Shown: piece after piece, positions 1-5,608 of the stretch
Layout of the letters: each line of letters begins with the position of its first letter
How positions within the stretch are numbered: the first letter of the stretch is position 1
Assembly: GCA_002451755.1 (NCBI GenBank)
Contig: DKDF01000072.1
Location: 1 to 13,956 of the forward strand
DNA from: Ruminococcaceae bacterium UBA6855
GTDB taxonomy: Bacteria > Bacillota > Clostridia > Oscillospirales > Acutalibacteraceae
Length of the DNA stretch: 13,956 nt
Reading direction: 5' to 3'
Notes under the pieces: generated by a model
What the model was told of the DNA's origin: nothing
Databases searched by the model: none
What the model saw: the letters and a program-made list of their open reading frames with translations, nothing else
Position numbers and translations under genes: made by a program

Positions 1-122
1 GCGCAGAGGATAACCAGCAGAGCTATCTTGCCGGCCTTTTTATTCGGCTTTTTATTCTTCTTTTTGGAAGATTTTTTGGCTGTTCCCATCTTTTTCGATG
101 CGTTTGCGGAGCTTTTTGCCAT
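1..122 (-). CDS. N-terminus of an unidentified basic, membrane-anchored protein (partial)
   Basis: Only the first 40 codons are inside the window; the gene continues past base 1. The ATG at 122-120 has a good AAGGAGG ribosome binding site at 130-136 and lies behind an extended -10 promoter. The visible protein starts MAKSSANASKKMGTAKKSS, continues as a lysine/asparagine-rich stretch to about residue 32, and then enters a hydrophobic run (IALLVIL) that looks like the start of a transmembrane segment. This is the layout of a cytoplasmic basic tail followed by a signal anchor, as in many penicillin-binding, LCP or cell-division proteins. The part that would identify it lies outside, so no function is assigned. 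Confidence 0.7.
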   Translation of the reverse strand, partial: MAKSSANASKKMGTAKKSSKKKNKKPNKKAGKIALLVILC

Positions 123-157
123 CCGTGCGCCTCCTTCACATTACAATTCATTTAAAA

Positions 158-166
158 ATTATAGCA
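158..166 (-). promoter_or_regulatory. Extended -10 promoter for the left-edge gene
   Basis: Read on the minus strand this is TGCTATAAT, a perfect TATAAT with the TGn extension. The -35 region is poor (TAAACT at 17-bp spacing), as is common for extended -10 promoters. Predicted transcription start is near 151, giving a leader of about 30 nt before the ATG at 122. Confidence 0.5.
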
Positions 167-323
167 TACTTTTTGCAAAAAGTTTAGTCTAAATCCAAAT
201 ATTCTCACTATTTCGTAAAATCAAAACAATGATACTGTATAAAACAGCGTATAAAAACGCCCAAAAGGGGCAAAAATCACCACGAAAGCAGAAAAAGTAA
301 GCCTGCGGAAAGGAAAAGGAAAG

Positions 324-614
324 ATGAAAACCACGATAAAAAGCATCGCCGTTGCCCTCGCGTTCTGCGCCGCGGCGTTTCTGACCGTCTCGGCTATAAT
401 CGAAAACACCGCGGCGGACGGGAGCGAAAAATACATCATGCGCGACTACAACGGCAGGATAGCTGTGTTCGTCTACGGCGAGGACGAGCCCCAGGAGGTA
501 TTCGATGTTTTCACATCCTCCCTGCCCCGCGGCGAAGCCGAGCGCGTCTACAAGGGAATAACGGTCGAGGGCGACGAAGCACTTCAAAAGCTGATAGAAG
601 ATTTTACAGGGTAG
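324..614 (+). CDS. Small signal-anchored protein with BofC-C-terminal-like domain
   Basis: A 96-residue protein. Residues 5-26 form a hydrophobic signal anchor with a short basic start (MKTTIK). The rest (about 36-95) is a small exported domain with the pattern YIMRDYNGRIAVFVYG, then EVFDVFTSSLPRGEAERVYKGITVEG, ending ALQKLIEDFTG. This matches, from memory, the recurring Clostridia pattern resembling the C-terminal domain of BofC, the sporulation protein that inhibits SpoIVB signalling during pro-sigma-K processing. An AGGAAAAGGA ribosome binding site precedes the ATG. The 3' end overlaps the convergent antiporter gene by 11 bp. No convincing sigma-A promoter was found in 180-320. That the gene is real is fairly sure; a BofC-type role is inference, though sigK lies a few kb away. 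Confidence 0.75.
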   Translation: MKTTIKSIAVALAFCAAAFLTVSAIIENTAADGSEKYIMRDYNGRIAVFVYGEDEPQEVFDVFTSSLPRGEAERVYKGITVEGDEALQKLIEDFTG

Positions 615-1827
615 ACGGCTCATGCCGTCTTTCTTCTTTATTGAGGCAGCGTTTGCAGCTCAGATCGATTCCGAGAGCGCCGAGCGGAGCGGTTATCACT
701 ATTCCGAGAACGGCGACGGAGAGCACCGTTTTGCCGCACGGCAGACCGAGTGAGAGCGGCACGGAGCCTATAGCCGCCTGAACTGTAGCTTTGGGCAGAT
801 AGGCTATCACACAAAAAAGGCGTTCCTTGAAGCTCATAGGTGTACCGACAAGGCACAGCAGAACGCCTGTTGATCTGAAAACAAGCGCGCCGAATATCAG
901 CCCGACTGCGGGCAGACCAGCGGAGAGCATATAACGGATATCAACCGCCGCGCCGACAAGAACAAATAGCAGAACTTCGGCGGCTATCCACAGCTTGCCG
1001 AATTTTTCGGAGAGGCGTTTTGAAACAAAATCGGTGCTTTTTATTTTCAGCACGCATGCCATACTGACGACCGCGAGCAGACCGGAAACGGGCACTTTTC
1101 CCTCGAGCCATGTTTCAACGGACACCAAAAGGAACGATACTCCGAGCACAAGAATGACTTTTGTGCTGTTTCGTATGCAGTGCTTATGGGCATAGGCAGT
1201 CTCAAAAAATACGGACATAATGAATCCCGCAGCTGCGCCCATGAGCACGCCGAGGACTATAGACACTGGTATACCGATAATATCGGCCGCCTTTGCGCTG
1301 CCGCCCTGCGCCATACCGACGAAGGTCGAGAACAGGACTATGACAAAAATATCGTCGCACGATGCGCCCGCCATTATCAGCTGGGGTATGCTCTTATCCG
1401 TTCCGCGCTTTTCGTCCATCAATCTGACCATACGCGGCACGACGACCGCCGGGGACACGGCGGCGAGCACAGCGCCCATGACAGCCGCCTCAATTCTCGT
1501 CACACCGAGCAGGAGCGGCGCCAGAACAACATAGCCGATAATTTCAAAGCCTGCCGGGACGCACGACATCATCACAGCCGGTCTGCCGACTCTTTTGAGG
1601 TCGGACAGGTCGAGTGAAAGCCCCGCTTTTATCAAAATTATTATAAGCGCCATGCGGCGAAGCTCGGACGAGATGCCAAGTATCGACTGGTCGAGCCAAT
1701 CGAGCACATACGGACCGAGAACGATGCCCGTCGCGAGCATGCCTATAATGCGTGGAAGTTTTATCCGCCTGCATATCTCCGCCATGGCGAGACCGACGAG
1801 AAAGATGAGCGAAAGTGATGCCAACAT
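604..1827 (-). CDS. Cation:proton antiporter (Na+/H+ exchanger fold)
   Basis: A 407-residue polytopic membrane protein of the monovalent cation:proton antiporter superfamily (Na_H_Exchanger type), expected to swap protons for Na+ or K+ across the cytoplasmic membrane. Hydrophobic segments cover nearly the whole length. Typical features are the N-terminal RIIGMLATGIVLGP segment (26-39), the IIIL.KAGLSLD segment (about 62-73), a paired acidic motif ASCDD at 155-159 in the position of the ion-binding aspartates, and the late LPKATVQAAIG motif. There is no C-terminal TrkA/RCK domain, unlike full-length KefB/C. The ATG at 1827 was chosen over an upstream in-frame ATG at 1872 because GGAGGA (1835-1840) sits 7 nt before it and the upstream ATG lies inside the leader hairpin. 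Substrate ion is not readable from the sequence. Confidence 0.9.
   Translation of the reverse strand: MLASLSLIFLVGLAMAEICRRIKLPRIIGMLATGIVLGPYVLDWLDQSILGISSELRRMALIIILIKAGLSLDLSDLKRVGRPAVMMSCVPAGFEIIGYVVLAPLLLGVTRIEAAVMGAVLAAVSPAVVVPRMVRLMDEKRGTDKSIPQLIMAGASCDDIFVIVLFSTFVGMAQGGSAKAADIIGIPVSIVLGVLMGAAAGFIMSVFFETAYAHKHCIRNSTKVILVLGVSFLLVSVETWLEGKVPVSGLLAVVSMACVLKIKSTDFVSKRLSEKFGKLWIAAEVLLFVLVGAAVDIRYMLSAGLPAVGLIFGALVFRSTGVLLCLVGTPMSFKERLFCVIAYLPKATVQAAIGSVPLSLGLPCGKTVLSVAVLGIVITAPLGALGIDLSCKRCLNKEERRHEPSTL
613..638 (+). terminator. Intrinsic terminator of the BofC-like gene
   Basis: Seven-base-pair stem (AGACGGC/GCCGTCT, 613-619 with 624-630), four-base loop, then TTCTTCTT. It begins at the stop codon of the plus-strand gene and lies wholly inside the last codons of the convergent antiporter gene. 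Confidence 0.6.
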
Positions 1828-1848
1828 AAAAAAATCCTCCCATAAAAA

Positions 1849-1897
1849 GCAGAAAGCTGACAGCTTCTGCAAAGTAAAATTGCAGAAGTCATCAGCT
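1849..1897 (-). promoter_or_regulatory. Attenuator-like leader with two mutually exclusive hairpins
   Basis: On the minus strand, arm A (1897-1881) pairs with arm B (1871-1855) over 17 positions with one mismatch, two G-U pairs and a 9-nt loop. Arm B can instead pair with the following segment C to make a shorter hairpin (1870-1849, 9 bp with one bulge), directly followed by UUUUU (1848-1844). The antiporter's GGAGGA begins only 4 nt further on. The two folds share arm B, so they exclude each other, which is the classic antiterminator/terminator arrangement. Both the hairpin and the T-run lie downstream of the promoter at 1946-1974 and upstream of the antiporter start. No known riboswitch consensus was recognised. 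Confidence 0.55.
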
Positions 1898-1945
1898 CAA
1901 AAAGCGGTTCTGACACACGGTCAAGGGAGAACTTCATTCCCGGTT

Positions 1946-1974
1946 ATTATATTGAAAAGCTTACTGCTTATCAA
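1946..1974 (-). promoter_or_regulatory. Sigma-A promoter for the antiporter, inside the divIVA-like 3' end
   Basis: Minus strand TTGATA (1974-1969), 17-bp spacer, TATAAT (1951-1946): 5/6 and 6/6 matches to consensus. The -35 overlaps the final codons of the divIVA-like gene. Predicted start is near 1939, giving a leader of about 110 nt before the antiporter ATG. Confidence 0.6.
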
Positions 1975-2518
1975 ACATATCGTTAAGCTGGGCGCACACG
2001 GCGGACATTCTGCCGATACGCTCGCGCAGGATAGTTTCGGCTTTCTTCTGCGCCTCGGCGACTATTGCGTTCGCCTGCTCCTGCGCTTCGGTAACTGTCT
2101 TCTGCGCCTGGCTGCGCGCGGCAGTGACTATTGCATCGGACTGGCCGCGAGCCGACTCATTGCTCACTTCGAGCAGGCTCTTCTGCGCCTCAAGATCGGA
2201 TATCTCCTTTTCGAGAGCTTTCTTCTTGTTCTCTGCGGCGTTGAGCTCGTCAACCATATATCTGCCCTGCTCGTCTCTGAGCTTTTCGAGGCGTTTTATA
2301 TGCTTTGCAAACGCCACGCAGTTGTTATATAAACTGCGGTTCTGCGTTCTGAGAGCTTCTATCTCTTCGCTCGAAGCCGCTTCGCCTGCGGGAGCTTCGG
2401 CACGCTTTTCAAGCTCCGAGCCCCAGGCGTAAATTTTATTGTATTCCTCCTGCAGCATCGAGATATACGCATCCGTTGCCGCAATATCGTATCCCCTATC
2501 AACTACGGGGAACTTCAT
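1961..2518 (-). CDS. DivIVA-like coiled-coil protein
   Basis: A 185-residue soluble protein. The first 30 residues (MKFPVVDRGYDIAATDAYIS..) match the N-terminal DivIVA/GpsB lipid-binding pattern, in which an F-x-x-x-x-RGYD motif is followed by a short helix. The rest is alanine- and glutamate-rich and predicted to be almost continuous coiled coil (about 50-165), including a long A-rich stretch of the type QAQKTVTEAQEQANAIVAEAQ. DivIVA proteins sit at curved membrane at septa and poles and organise division, polar growth or sporulation; which of these applies here is unknown. The start is uncertain: the ATG at 2518 has GGAAGGA just upstream and puts the motif at the N-terminus, while an in-frame ATG at 2539 (seven residues longer) has GGGAAGGG with almost no spacing. 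The gene follows the sugar isomerase by 13-35 bp, so they are probably co-transcribed. Confidence 0.8.
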   Translation of the reverse strand: MKFPVVDRGYDIAATDAYISMLQEEYNKIYAWGSELEKRAEAPAGEAASSEEIEALRTQNRSLYNNCVAFAKHIKRLEKLRDEQGRYMVDELNAAENKKKALEKEISDLEAQKSLLEVSNESARGQSDAIVTAARSQAQKTVTEAQEQANAIVAEAQKKAETILRERIGRMSAVCAQLNDMFDKQ

Positions 2519-2552
2519 CTTTCCTTCCACTTCTGTCATCCCTTCCCAAAAA

Positions 2553-3329
2553 TCAGCTGTTTCTCTTTGCTATATCAACAAGGTTCTTGTAGCTTATCGC
2601 CATCGACTCGCGCGGGTCGATATCGCAGGTGTCCTGCTCGATAACGATATATCTTACACCCGAATCCCTGCACGCGCGGTAGCACTCATCGAGATTGAGG
2701 TTGCCCGTGCCTACTTCGGCAAAATCGGGCTTGTTCTCGCTGTTGATTTTATAATCTTTGAAGTGGCAGACCTTCATTCTGCCGCTGAGGCGCTTTATGA
2801 AATCCGCCGGATCGCCGCCGCCGTACTGAACCCAATATGTGTCCATAATAAAGCCGAACAGCTCGGGGTCGGTGTCGTCGATAAGCATATCTATGACGCG
2901 CCTGCCGTTATATTTCTTGAACTCGAAGGCGTGGTTATGATAGGCAAAATGCATCCCCATATCGCGAAGCTTTTTTGCGAGCTCGCCCGTGAGCTTTATA
3001 AACTCGCGCACGCCCTCTTCGCTGCCGCTGTACTCCCCGGGCATGCAGCCGACTCCGAGCGTGTCGCAGTGGATCATCTTATGCTCCCTGACAACGGCTT
3101 CGGTATCGCTGAGCATGCGGTCGAACGAAGTGTGCGTGACGCAGACATCCATATTGTACTTATCAACAAGATGTGCGACCTTCTCCGGCTCGATAGGTCC
3201 GATAGCGGAAATCTGAATCGTGTTGATGCCGATAGAATCAAGATAAGCAAAAGTCTTTTCAGCATCCTCATAATTCTGTATGTAGTCGCGTAAAGTATAG
3301 AGCTGCGCGCCGAGTTTGATATCCGACAC
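2553..3329 (-). CDS. Sugar phosphate isomerase/epimerase (xylose isomerase-like TIM barrel)
   Basis: A 258-residue single-domain TIM-barrel protein of the AP endonuclease 2/xylose isomerase-like family, which interconverts sugars, inositol derivatives or sugar phosphates with a divalent metal. Visible family landmarks are LGAQLYTLRDY near the start, GINTIQIS (34-41), YHNHAFEF (130-137), MDTYWVQYGGGDP (162-174), CHFKDY (188-193), EVGTGNLN (205-212) and IVIEQD (228-233). These carry the expected metal/substrate side chains E136, D163, H189 and E231. The GTG at 3329 was chosen because GGAGG (3341-3337) lies 7 nt upstream and the conserved protein begins there; the open frame extends to 3392 but that extension overlaps the promoter. 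Substrate unknown. No sugar transporter is adjacent. Confidence 0.88.
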   Translation of the reverse strand: MSDIKLGAQLYTLRDYIQNYEDAEKTFAYLDSIGINTIQISAIGPIEPEKVAHLVDKYNMDVCVTHTSFDRMLSDTEAVVREHKMIHCDTLGVGCMPGEYSGSEEGVREFIKLTGELAKKLRDMGMHFAYHNHAFEFKKYNGRRVIDMLIDDTDPELFGFIMDTYWVQYGGGDPADFIKRLSGRMKVCHFKDYKINSENKPDFAEVGTGNLNLDECYRACRDSGVRYIVIEQDTCDIDPRESMAISYKNLVDIAKRNS

Positions 3330-3363
3330 GAGAGCACCTCCGTTCCCGATTTTTCTACAGATT

Positions 3364-3392
3364 ATTATATTATAGCCGTCCCGAAGTTTCAA
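3364..3392 (-). promoter_or_regulatory. Sigma-A promoter of the isomerase/divIVA-like unit
   Basis: Minus strand TTGAAA (3392-3387), 17-bp spacer, TATAAT (3369-3364). A second TATAAT (3374-3369) overlaps but has no well-placed -35. Leader of about 28 nt to the GTG start. Confidence 0.6.
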
Positions 3393-3402
3393 GTGAATTT
3401 AC

Positions 3403-3432
3403 AAAAAAAGCCCGGACTTGCAAACTCCGGCA
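3403..3432 (-). terminator. Terminator-like hairpin facing away from sigK
   Basis: On the minus strand a CCGGA...TCCGG stem (about 6 bp with a bulge, 9-nt loop) is followed by seven T's (3409-3403). No minus-strand gene ends here. It lies between sigK (plus strand) and the isomerase promoter, so it would stop antisense transcription from the GH130 side before it enters the isomerase promoter. Confidence 0.4.
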
Positions 3433-3468
3433 AACCGCGAATATAGATATTCTACGGGAGGCGGTGCT

Positions 3469-4158
3469 GTGTTCGGTTGGTTTTTGCAGTTATTTTCAAA
3501 CGGATTTCTCTTTTTTATCCTGCATCTGAGCCAGCCGGGCTCATTTGCCCCGCCGCTGAGTGCGGCGCAGGAGCGCGAGGCTCTTGCAAAAATGCACGCG
3601 GGCGACAAATCGGCGCGCAGCGAACTCATCGAGCACAACCTGCGGCTCGTGGCACACATAGTCAAAAAATACTACGCCGCATATTCGGATCAGGACGATC
3701 TTATCTCTATAGGCACGGTCGGACTGATAAAGGCTATAGACTCGTTCAAGCCCGACAAGGGCACGCGCCTTGCGACATACGCCGCGAAATGCGTTGAAAA
3801 TGAGATACTGATGCACTTTCGCTCGATGAAAAAGAGCGCGCACGACATCTCGCTCGAAGACCCGATCGACAGCGACAGCGAGGGAAACCCGCTCACGCTA
3901 ATGGATATTATCTGCACACCGGACTGCATCGCAGACGATCTTGATTTAAAAATAAAGAGTGAAAAGCTGCGCGGGCTCGTCCTCGGCATACCCGACCCGC
4001 GCGAAAAGGCGATAATCGTCATGCGCTACGGACTCGACGGCAACGAACCGCTGACGCAGCGAGAGATAGCGTCGATGATGAACATCTCCCGCTCCTATGT
4101 CAGCAGGATAGAAAAACGCGCGCTCGAAAGGCTCGGAAAAGGAATGAAACAGCCGTGA
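3469..4158 (+). CDS. sigK: Sporulation sigma factor sigma-K (pro-form)
   Basis: A 229-residue sigma-70 family factor for late mother-cell gene expression in sporulation. Residues 1-20 (MFGWFLQLFSNGFLFFILHL) are a hydrophobic leader of the type removed from pro-sigma-K by the SpoIVFB protease. Then come SFAPPLSAAQEREAL, region 2 at about 54-124 (HNLRLVAHIVKKYY, DQDDLISIGTVGLIKAIDSF, ATYAAKCVENEILMHFRS), the SLEDPI linker, and region 4 at about 180-226 with the -35-binding helix-turn-helix (LTQREIASMMNISRSYVSRIEKRALERL). The GTG at 3469 has GGGAGG (3456-3461) 7 nt upstream; the open frame to 3418 lacks a site. The gene is a single uninterrupted frame, so no skin-type element splits it. A 14-bp palindrome (GAATATAGATATTC, 3439-3452) lies just upstream; a sigma-E promoter is expected but none was confidently seen. 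Confidence 0.93.
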   Translation: MFGWFLQLFSNGFLFFILHLSQPGSFAPPLSAAQEREALAKMHAGDKSARSELIEHNLRLVAHIVKKYYAAYSDQDDLISIGTVGLIKAIDSFKPDKGTRLATYAAKCVENEILMHFRSMKKSAHDISLEDPIDSDSEGNPLTLMDIICTPDCIADDLDLKIKSEKLRGLVLGIPDPREKAIIVMRYGLDGNEPLTQREIASMMNISRSYVSRIEKRALERLGKGMKQP

Positions 4159-4188
4159 GAATCATCCCACGGCTGCATTTTTATTTTA
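4150..4188 (+). terminator. Terminator of sigK
   Basis: Eight-base-pair stem CAGCCGTG/CACGGCTG (4150-4157 with 4168-4175), 10-nt loop, then CATTTTTATTTT. It includes the sigK stop codon and sits between the convergent sigK and GH130 genes. Confidence 0.75.
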
Positions 4189-5131
4189 TAATGTCGTTGT
4201 CCCTGATGTACTTCACAGTTTCATCAACGGTTGTAAACGCAAGGGCGACCGAAGTATCGGCGGCTCCGTAATAGATAGCTATTCTGCCGGTCTCGGCGTC
4301 CGCGAGCGCGGCGCATGGGAACACGACATTCGGCACATCGCCGACGCATTCATAAAGCTCATGGGGAGCCAGCAGGAAGCTGTCCGCGCGGTGGAGCACC
4401 TTCCACGGCTCATTCTTGTCTAGGATGGCGGCGCCCATGCTGTAAGTGAAGCCATTGCAGCTCGTGAGCACGCCGTGATAGAACATGAGCCAGCCCTCGT
4501 CCGTTTCAATAGGAGTCGGACCCGCTCCGACCTTTGTCGCCTCCCAGTTCTCAACCGGGCTCATAACAAAGCGGTGCTTGCCCCAATAAGTGAGGTCTTT
4601 CGACTGACTGATGAATATATCGCCGTAAGGGGTGTGTCCCCTGTCGCACGGGCGAATGAGCAGAAGATACTCGCCATTCACCTTGCGCGGGAAAAGAACG
4701 CCGTTGCGGGCAACGGGATAGCAGGCATCCTCAAGCTGAGTCCAGCTCTTGAAATCCTCTGTATATGCTATGCCGATAGTTGTGCCGTGAGGGGTAAGAT
4801 TGACCCACGAAAGATAGTATTTTCCGTCAAGCTCGCACAAGCGCGGATCGTAGCCGTCGAAGATATATTTATCCTCAAGCTCCCAGTTTATCGCGTCTTT
4901 GCTGAAGCCGACAACGAGCTTCTGGGCGCGCGAGCGGATATCCGCCCTGAAAACTCCGGCAAAGCCCGAGCCGTAAGGTACAACAGCGGAATTAAAAATG
5001 CTGTTCGCCATATGCAGATTGTCGCGGGTGATAACGGGATTGCCGCTGTAACGCCACACGGGGTATTCAAATCCTGCGGGTTTATCCTCCCACGGGATGT
5101 TAGGTATGTTTGTTCCGATTATTTTTGCCAT
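4181..5131 (-). CDS. GH130 family glycoside phosphorylase (probable beta-mannoside phosphorylase)
   Basis: A 316-residue protein with the five-bladed beta-propeller signature of GH130. Landmarks are GNPVI (30-34), NSIFNSAVVPYGSGFAGVFRADIRS (43-67), FSKDAINW, YDPRLCELDGKYYLSW (94-109), LFPRKVNGEYLLLIRPCDRGHTPYGDI, EATKVGAGPTPIETDEGWLMFYHGV, and PNVVFPCAA near the end. D95 in the YDPR motif is the likely proton donor by family knowledge, and basic residues such as R168 region and K/H positions in the KVGAG and YHG motifs are expected to bind phosphate. GH130 enzymes reversibly phosphorolyse beta-mannosides to mannose 1-phosphate. The length of about 320 residues fits the oligomannoside-type subgroup better than the longer mannosylglucose phosphorylases, but the linkage cannot be read. 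No signal peptide, so it acts in the cytoplasm. Ribosome binding site GGAAGGAGAG is at 5138-5147. It is monocistronic here, without a transporter or epimerase beside it. Confidence 0.9.
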   Translation of the reverse strand: MAKIIGTNIPNIPWEDKPAGFEYPVWRYSGNPVITRDNLHMANSIFNSAVVPYGSGFAGVFRADIRSRAQKLVVGFSKDAINWELEDKYIFDGYDPRLCELDGKYYLSWVNLTPHGTTIGIAYTEDFKSWTQLEDACYPVARNGVLFPRKVNGEYLLLIRPCDRGHTPYGDIFISQSKDLTYWGKHRFVMSPVENWEATKVGAGPTPIETDEGWLMFYHGVLTSCNGFTYSMGAAILDKNEPWKVLHRADSFLLAPHELYECVGDVPNVVFPCAALADAETGRIAIYYGAADTSVALAFTTVDETVKYIRDNDIIK

Positions 5132-5156
5132 ATCTGACTCTCCTTCCGTCCTTTAG

Positions 5157-5190
5157 ATTTTAGCATAGAGAGAGATAAAAAGTAAAGAGA
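5157..5190 (-). promoter_or_regulatory. Extended -10 promoter of the GH130 gene
   Basis: Minus strand TGCTAAAAT (5165-5157) with a TTTACT-like -35 at 17-bp spacing. Predicted start is near 5150, giving a leader of about 18 nt. No obvious operator or CRE-type catabolite site was seen. Confidence 0.45.
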
Positions 5191-5254
5191 AAGAGCGGAA
5201 ATGAGGAAGAAAGTAAAAAAGTGGCGAATATTTTAAAAAAGTTTGAAAAAAGAC

Positions 5255-5283
5255 TTGCCAAATCGCTTTTCTTGTGGTATTAT
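5255..5283 (+). promoter_or_regulatory. Sigma-A promoter of the structured RNA/tRNA-Pro unit
   Basis: TTGCCA (5255-5260), 17-bp spacer, TATTAT (5278-5283), each 5/6 to consensus. Predicted start is near 5290, just before the duplicated tRNA 5' segment. Confidence 0.65.
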
Positions 5284-5289
5284 TGATGA

Positions 5290-5483
5290 GCTTTCCGGGT
5301 GTGGCGCAGCTGGGCGAGGAGAAATGCCGCCGCCTGTGGCGGATGAAGGCATTGCTCCGAGGTGAAGAAACAAGGAGCGGAACGAGCGCCCCAAGCGAAG
5401 TACCGCGACTATGTTTCTAAAGGAAGCGCCGCGGCGATTAAGCAAAAGCCGACAAGCGGGAAGCAAGCTAAATTTAGGTACAA
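5290..5483 (+). ncRNA. Candidate structured non-coding RNA, possibly raiA-like
   Basis: About 190 nt between a good sigma-A promoter and the tRNA-Pro gene, with no credible open frame. Helices read by eye: a closing stem GGGCG/CGCCC (5312-5316 with 5387-5391). Inside it is AATGCC/GGCATT (5323-5328 with 5348-5353), topped by CCGCC/GGCGG (5330-5334 with 5338-5342). Next is GCTCC/GGAGC (5354-5358 with 5374-5378), whose 15-nt loop contains AGAAAC (5366-5371), able to pair with GTTTCT (5413-5418) as a pseudoknot. Further stems are CCGCG/CGCGG (5403-5407 with 5430-5434) or the competing CGGC/GCCG (5432-5435 with 5448-5451). No terminator precedes the tRNA, so RNase P cleavage at 5484 would make the 3' end. 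The single-stranded stretches (GAGGTGAAGAAACAAG, AAGCGAAGTACCGCGAC) look conserved and resemble the raiA RNA of Firmicutes as I recall it; this is not a verified match. Confidence 0.55.
5295..5313 (+). repeat. 19-nt duplicate of the tRNA-Pro 5' end
   Basis: Bases 5295-5313 are identical to 5484-5502, the acceptor 5' strand, D-stem and part of the D-loop of tRNA-Pro. The match stops abruptly on both sides (TT versus AA before; GCG versus TAG after). There is no anticodon or T-arm here, so it is not a tRNA. Confidence 0.85.
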
Positions 5484-5559
5484 CCGGGTGTGGCGCAGCT
5501 GGTAGCGCGCTTGACTGGGGGTCAAGAGGCCGTGAGTTCAAGTCTCGCCACTCGGACCA
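5484..5559 (+). tRNA. tRNA-Pro(GGG)
   Basis: Complete cloverleaf: acceptor CCGGGTG/CACTCGG (5484-5490 with 5549-5555, one G-U), D-stem GCGC/GCGC (5493-5496 with 5505-5508), anticodon stem CTTGA/TCAAG (5510-5514 with 5522-5526), loop CTGGGGG with anticodon GGG at 5517-5519, T-stem GTGAG/CTCGC (5532-5536 with 5544-5548) with TTCAAGT loop, discriminator A5556 and encoded CCA 5557-5559. It reads proline CCC/CCU codons. It appears to be transcribed behind the structured RNA from the promoter at 5255. Confidence 0.95.
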
Positions 5560-5572
5560 ATTAAAGAAAAAA

Positions 5573-5606
5573 GCTCGTAATCGTTGAGATTGCGGGCTTT
5601 TTCTTT
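5573..5606 (+). terminator. Bidirectional terminator after tRNA-Pro
   Basis: Ten-base-pair stem (5573-5582 with 5588-5597, two G-U pairs), 5-nt loop GTTGA, followed by TTTTTCTTT. A run of A's on the left (5567-5572) makes it usable for the convergent recombinase gene as well. Confidence 0.8.
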
Positions 5607-5608
5607 AT

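Noticed and set aside
189..623. Long open frame opposite the BofC-like gene
   Set aside because: No ribosome binding site and odd composition (rich in F, S, R); it mirrors the well-supported plus-strand gene.
1180..1617. Open frames on the plus strand across the antiporter gene
   Set aside because: Histidine/arginine-rich translations with no domain and no start signals; shadows of the antiporter.
1934..1936. Leader-peptide ATG upstream of the antiporter attenuator
   Set aside because: The frame runs through the hairpins without a ribosome binding site and shows no run of regulatory codons.
5295..5370. Possible second tRNA gene
   Set aside because: Only the first 19 nt match tRNA-Pro; no anticodon arm, T-arm or acceptor 3' strand follows.
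5233..5541. Minus-strand frame across the structured RNA and tRNA-Pro
   Set aside because: Covers a proven tRNA and an RNA-like region; no ribosome binding site and proline/arginine-rich translation.
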